Assembly: GCF_003852515.1 (NCBI RefSeq)
Contig: NZ_QAJK01000016.1
Coordinates: forward strand, 1 to 64,000
Length of the DNA stretch: 64,000 nucleotides
Source: Variovorax sp. KBW07
GTDB taxonomy: Bacteria; Pseudomonadota; Gammaproteobacteria; Burkholderiales; Burkholderiaceae_C
Direction: 5' to 3'
Shown: positions 60,424 through 64,000 of the stretch, piece by piece
Position numbering within the stretch: the stretch's first letter is position 1
Layout: each line of letters begins with the position of its first letter
The notes under the pieces: model-generated
The model's input: only the letters and a program-made list of their open reading frames with translations
The model's database searches: none
Told to the model about the DNA's origin: nothing
Position numbers and translations under genes: made by a program

Positions 60424-61638
60424 TTATCGCTTGCGCAGCGTGTACTGGACCACGTCGATGTTGGCCTGCGAGAACGCGGCCTCGCAGTAGGCAAGGTAGA
60501 ACTCCCAGATGCGCATGAAGCGCTCGTCGAAGCCCAGCTGCAGGATGTGGCCGCGCTGCCCCAGGAAGCTCTCGCGCCAGCGCCGCAGTGTCTCGGCGTA
60601 GTCGGCGCCGAACGCGAATTCGTCCACCACTTCCAGCCCCGCGGCCTCGGCCTCGCGGCGGAACTCGCGCGGGCACGGCAGGCAGCCGCCCGGAAAAATG
60701 TACTGCTGGATGAAGTCGGTTGAGTCGATGTAGCGGTCGAACAGCTGGTCGTCGATGACGATGCTCTGCACGCAGGCGCGGCCGCCCGGCTTGAGCAGGC
60801 GGCTCACGCTGGCGAAGTAGGTCGACCAGTATTCGCGGCCCACGGCCTCCACCATCTCGATGGAGCAGATGGCGTCGAACGGGGCGTCATCGATGTCGCG
60901 GTAGTCCTGCAGCCGCAGGTCGGCTGCAAGGCCCGCGGTGCGTTGCCGGGCAAAGGCCAGTTGCTCGGTCGAGAGCGTGACGCCGGTCACCGAGGCGCCG
61001 AAATCGAAGGCCGCCATTTCGGCCAGCGCGCCCCAGCCGCAGCCGATCTCCAGCACCCGGTCGCCGGGCTTCACGGCCGCCAGCTCGAGCGCGCGGCGCA
61101 CCTTGGCGCGTTGCGCCTCGGGCATCGGCCTGTCGAACCTGCCCTCGAACCAGGCCGACGAATAGTTCATCGTCTCGTCGAGCCAGAGCTTGTAGAACGC
61201 GTTGCCCAGGTCGTAGTGCGCGTGGATGTTGCGCGAGCTGCCGGTCTTGCTGTTGCGGTTCATGACGTGCCGCACGCGGTAGAGCAGGCGGCCGAACCAG
61301 CTGCCGTACACCACGTCCTCGATGGCGCGGCGATTGGCAATGAACACCTTGATCAGCTCGGTGAGGTTGGGCGTGGTCCAGTCGCCCGCGATGTAGCTTT
61401 CGGCAAAGCCGATGTCGCCCGACTTCAGCGCGGCCTTGCAGACGTTCCAGTTGCGCAGCGTGAGCGAGGCCGTGGGGCCGCTGCCCGGCGTGGCGCCGAA
61501 ATGCCGCACCGAGTCGTCGGGCAGGCGCACCGTGAGCGAGCCGTAGGCCAGCCGCTGCAGCAGGTCGAGCACCGTGCGCGCGGCGCCGGGCGCGTCTTGC
61601 GGCAGCGAAAAACGGGAGGCGGTGGTGGTTGAGTTCAT
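60424..61638 (-). CDS. Cyclopropane-fatty-acyl-phospholipid synthase family methyltransferase
   Basis: 404 aa, about the length of E. coli Cfa (382). SAM motif LEIGCGWGALAEMA; the CFA signature YDLGNAFYKLWLDETMNYS is split around the Asp/Tyr substrate residues; EMVEAVG and FIQQYIFPGGCLP are also conserved. It transfers a methyl from SAM to the double bond of a phospholipid acyl chain, giving cyclopropane, methyl-branched or furan precursors. I start at MNSTTTAS, which overlaps the DUF1365 stop by four bases (ATGA). Co-located with a FAD oxidoreductase and DUF1365. Confidence 0.92.
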   Translation of the reverse strand: MNSTTTASRFSLPQDAPGAARTVLDLLQRLAYGSLTVRLPDDSVRHFGATPGSGPTASLTLRNWNVCKAALKSGDIGFAESYIAGDWTTPNLTELIKVFIANRRAIEDVVYGSWFGRLLYRVRHVMNRNSKTGSSRNIHAHYDLGNAFYKLWLDETMNYSSAWFEGRFDRPMPEAQRAKVRRALELAAVKPGDRVLEIGCGWGALAEMAAFDFGASVTGVTLSTEQLAFARQRTAGLAADLRLQDYRDIDDAPFDAICSIEMVEAVGREYWSTYFASVSRLLKPGGRACVQSIVIDDQLFDRYIDSTDFIQQYIFPGGCLPCPREFRREAEAAGLEVVDEFAFGADYAETLRRWRESFLGQRGHILQLGFDERFMRIWEFYLAYCEAAFSQANIDVVQYTLRKR

Positions 61639-62438
61639 GAATTCGCCTGCTGCTGGTTGTCGCGTGAAACGAAGTGGGTGGGCGGCGCCGGCTTGGCGAC
61701 GAAAGGCACGCGCTTGAGCCACAGCCTGGCGGCCTGCCAATGAATGCGCGCGATCAGCCCGAAGGTCATGGCGGGATAGCGCCACAGGGCGCGCCGCACG
61801 CTGGCGGCCGTCATCGGGGCGAGTTCGCCGCTCACGCTGGTCTGCAGCAGCGGGCCGTCGTCGTCGTCGTGGTCGATGCGCGCCACGGTGTACGCGAGCC
61901 CGGCATCAACGAAGAAGCGAAAGCGGTAGCTGCCGCTGACCTGGCAGAACGGCGAGACATGAAAGACCTTGGTGGCGCGCAGTTCCGCGCCGTACACGGG
62001 CCGGTCCAGCAGGTAGCAGTGGCGCTCGCCGAAGGTGTTGTTGACCTCGACCACGATGGCCCGCAGCACGCCTTCCGCCGTGTGGCAATACCAGAAGCTC
62101 ACGGGCTTGAAGGTGTAGCCGAACACGCGCGGGTAGCAGTGCAGCCAGGCCTCGCCGTCGGCGTCGTGGATCTGGTGGGCGGCCAGCAGTTCGTCGAGCC
62201 AGGCCAGCGCGCCGCCGTTGTCGGGCGTGCGCCCATCGCCGTGGTCGATGTCGAAGAACGACAGCGCGGCCCGGCGGTTGAACGCCAGCCGGTCGCTGCC
62301 CTGCGCGCGCAGGGTGCGCATCGGCAGCATCAGGAAGTAGGTCGGGTAGACGAAGGCGTTGCGGGCCGGGCGAAGGCGCGTGTGGCGGACTTCGCCGAAG
62401 CCCATCAGCGGCAGCGCCAACGCCTGTTGCGGGTTCAT
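61635..62438 (-). CDS. DUF1365 family protein
   Basis: 267 aa. The family opening is seen as GEVRHTRLRPARNAFVYP, followed by FFDIDHGDGR, GYTFKPVSFWYCH, VVEVNNTFGERHCYLL and KVFHVSPF. DUF1365 genes almost always lie between a FAD-dependent oxidoreductase and a CFA-synthase-like gene, exactly as here. No activity is established for it; a lipid-modification role is inferred from conserved context. Start and stop overlap both neighbours by four bases. Confidence 0.9.
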   Translation of the reverse strand: MNPQQALALPLMGFGEVRHTRLRPARNAFVYPTYFLMLPMRTLRAQGSDRLAFNRRAALSFFDIDHGDGRTPDNGGALAWLDELLAAHQIHDADGEAWLHCYPRVFGYTFKPVSFWYCHTAEGVLRAIVVEVNNTFGERHCYLLDRPVYGAELRATKVFHVSPFCQVSGSYRFRFFVDAGLAYTVARIDHDDDDGPLLQTSVSGELAPMTAASVRRALWRYPAMTFGLIARIHWQAARLWLKRVPFVAKPAPPTHFVSRDNQQQANS

Positions 62439-63811
62439 ACCAGGGCCCTTGCCATGGCGTCGATTGCGTCGATCCCGTCGATGCCCGCGTCCTGCCTGGC
62501 GATGCGGGTGCGCAGGCCCTGGGCAACGGCCAGGCCGGCCTTCAGGCCGTCTTCGTGGAAGCCATAGCCCATCCACGCGCCCGCGAACCAGGTGTTGCGC
62601 TGGCCTTGCAAGGCGGGCACCTCGGCCTGCGCGCGGATCGCGGCAAGGTCGAGCACCGGGTGGTCGTAGTCGTATTCGGCCATGACCTGACTACGCTGGA
62701 TCTCGCGCACCGGATTCAACGAAACGACGACCGGTTGTTCCCAGGGCAGCGGTTGCAGCTTGTTCAGCAGGTAGTGCAGGCAGACGCGGCCCGATTCGCG
62801 CTCGCCGGCTGCCGCGCGTTCGTAGTTCCAGGCGGCCCAGGCCGAGCGGCGTTGCGGCAGCACGGTGGCGTCGGTGTGGAGCACGGCGTGGTTCGCCTGG
62901 TAGCGGATCGCGCCCAGCACCGCGGCCTCGGCCGGGCTGGCGTCGCCGAGCATGGCGAGCGACTGGTCGGAATGGGTGGCCAGCACCACATGGTCGAAGT
63001 GCTCGGTGCCGCCGCTGTCGGTGCTCACATGCACGCCGCCGCTGCCGTCGGCGGTGCGGACGATGCGGCGGACCGGCGTGTTCAGGCGCTTGTCGGCCAG
63101 GCCCGCGACGATCTTCTCCACATAGTGGCGCGAGCCGCCGCGCACCGTGCGCCACTGCGGCCGGTTGGCGATCTGGATCAGGCCGTGGTTGTGGCAGAAA
63201 CGGATCATGGTCGCGACCGGGAACGCCAGCATCTGCGTGGTCGAGCAGCTCCAGATGCAGCCCATCATCGGCAGGAAGTACCAGTCGCGGAATGCCGCGC
63301 CGAAGCGGTGAGCGTCGAGGAACTCGCCCAGTGGCTGGGCCAGTTCGCCTTCGGTGCCGGCCTGGGCAATGCGCGTGGTCAGCCGGTTGAAGCGCAGCAG
63401 GTCGCGCAGCATGCCCAGGAAGCGGCCGTCGAGCAGGTTGCGCCGCTGGGCGAACACGGTGCCGAGGTTGTTGCCGCTCCACTCGAGCGGGCCGCCGCCG
63501 TCGTCGCGCGTGGCCTGGACCGAGAACGACATCTCCGACAGGGCGGTGTCGACGCCCAGCTCCGAGAAAAGGCGGATCAGGTTTGGGTAGGTGCGGTCGT
63601 TGTAGACCAGGAAGCCGGTGTCGACGCCATGGGCGACGCGCGTGGCGTCGGTGGCGGAGCGCGGGAGTTTGATCGTTGCCGTATGGGCGTGGCCACCGAA
63701 GTAGTCACTGGCTTCGAAGAGGGTCACATGGGCCGTGTCGCGCAGCGAATGCGCGGCGGCCAGTCCCGAGATGCCGGCGCCGATGACGGCGATGCGTGGG
63801 GGCTGCGTCAT
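62435..63811 (-). CDS. FAD-dependent oxidoreductase (amine-oxidase-like) of the CFA-linked type
   Basis: 458 aa. The N-terminal dinucleotide-binding motif IAVIGAGISGLAAAHSL and ASDYFGGHAHT bind FAD. Further marks are VDTGFLVYNDRTYPNL and the C-terminal FAGAWMGYGFHEDGLKAGL. This subgroup accompanies CFA-synthase-like methyltransferases and DUF1365. In Rhodobacter sphaeroides homologous clusters belong to the RpoE/ChrR photo-oxidative-stress response and to furan fatty acid synthesis. I start at MTQPPRIAVIG with GGGCGGGGG before it; the open frame to 63922 is not conserved. It is the first gene of the operon. Confidence 0.9.
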   Translation of the reverse strand: MTQPPRIAVIGAGISGLAAAHSLRDTAHVTLFEASDYFGGHAHTATIKLPRSATDATRVAHGVDTGFLVYNDRTYPNLIRLFSELGVDTALSEMSFSVQATRDDGGGPLEWSGNNLGTVFAQRRNLLDGRFLGMLRDLLRFNRLTTRIAQAGTEGELAQPLGEFLDAHRFGAAFRDWYFLPMMGCIWSCSTTQMLAFPVATMIRFCHNHGLIQIANRPQWRTVRGGSRHYVEKIVAGLADKRLNTPVRRIVRTADGSGGVHVSTDSGGTEHFDHVVLATHSDQSLAMLGDASPAEAAVLGAIRYQANHAVLHTDATVLPQRRSAWAAWNYERAAAGERESGRVCLHYLLNKLQPLPWEQPVVVSLNPVREIQRSQVMAEYDYDHPVLDLAAIRAQAEVPALQGQRNTWFAGAWMGYGFHEDGLKAGLAVAQGLRTRIARQDAGIDGIDAIDAMARALV

Positions 63812-64000
63812 CGCGAAACCCCCGCCCGGCGGGAATATAAAAATGCTGCGAGGCGCCCCGACGCGAAGGAGGGAGGGAGGGAGGAGGAGAAGAATCGCCT
63901 CGGGATTTCGACCGAACGGCAAGCGCCCGGAAGACCTCGCAACATGAAAACTGCTGGGCAGCTACTGCCCACGCAAGTTAGGAGCGCGACCTCCGCAGCA
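63812..64000. other. Upstream region of the lipid operon with a GGGA repeat tract
   Basis: No gene start seen. On the plus strand GGAGGGAGGGAGGGAGGAGG (about 63868-63887) is a short tandem tract with three GGG runs and flanking GG pairs, able in principle to form a G-quadruplex. The transcript of the lipid operon would carry the C-rich complement. No convincing RpoE-type promoter could be defined before the window ends. Confidence 0.45.

Overview
The window looks like a chromosomal segment of a beta-proteobacterium of the Burkholderiales, most likely family Comamonadaceae (Variovorax-like). The reasons are the very GC-rich housekeeping genes, the gene content (type-2 argC, sucCD, purB, moaC, yaeQ, DUF3717/DUF1289 and DUF1365 proteins) and the type IV pilus minor-pilin operon. 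The genus is an inference. I see no rRNA, tRNA, CRISPR array, IS element or prophage.

Layout. (1) 0.07-8.4 kb: a sugar-acid or hydroxy-acid catabolic locus. A long minus-strand operon (RraA-type aldolase, split UxaA-type lyase, polar-amino-acid-type ABC transporter, enolase-superfamily dehydratase) diverges from an SDR dehydrogenase followed by an IclR regulator. The divergent gap carries two overlapping perfect palindromes. (2) 8.4-13.1 kb: housekeeping and membrane genes (YiaA-like, argC, sucCD with a textbook terminator). (3) 13.1-18.5 kb: a TerC protein, then a signalling cassette of PP2C phosphatase, FHA protein, CHASE2 nucleotide cyclase and metallo-beta-lactamase-fold phosphodiesterase-like protein. 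(4) 18.5-46.7 kb: type IV pilus and glycan island. pilA has a sigma-54 promoter and is followed by a PglL-type O-oligosaccharyltransferase. About 16 kb of nucleotide-sugar, glycosyltransferase, flippase and initiating-transferase genes follow, mostly coupled by ATGA/GTGA overlaps, then fimT-pilV-pilW-pilX-pilE-pilY1 and a second PglL/Wzy-type ligase. The island's first part is visibly AT-richer than its surroundings. (5) 46.7-58.3 kb: housekeeping (moaC, BepA-like protease, purB, GST), a second TerC gene preceded by a yybP-ykoY (Mn2+) riboswitch, and a TonB receptor/PepSY iron-uptake pair. (6) 58.3-63.8 kb: a minus-strand lipid-modification operon (FAD oxidoreductase, DUF1365, CFA-synthase-like methyltransferase, GPH/MFS transporter, SDR).

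How it fits together. The island can make UDP-ManNAc(3NAc)A-type sugars (TviB-like dehydrogenase plus WbpB, WbpD, WbpE and WbpI homologues) and a 4-amino-4,6-dideoxy sugar (PglF- and PglE-like). It can start the glycan with a short PglC-like transferase, flip it with a Wzx protein and probably transfer it to pilin with PglL. The adjacent cyclase/phosphodiesterase pair may tie cyclic-nucleotide signalling to pilus expression. These functional links are inferences from gene order and family knowledge, since no database search could be run.
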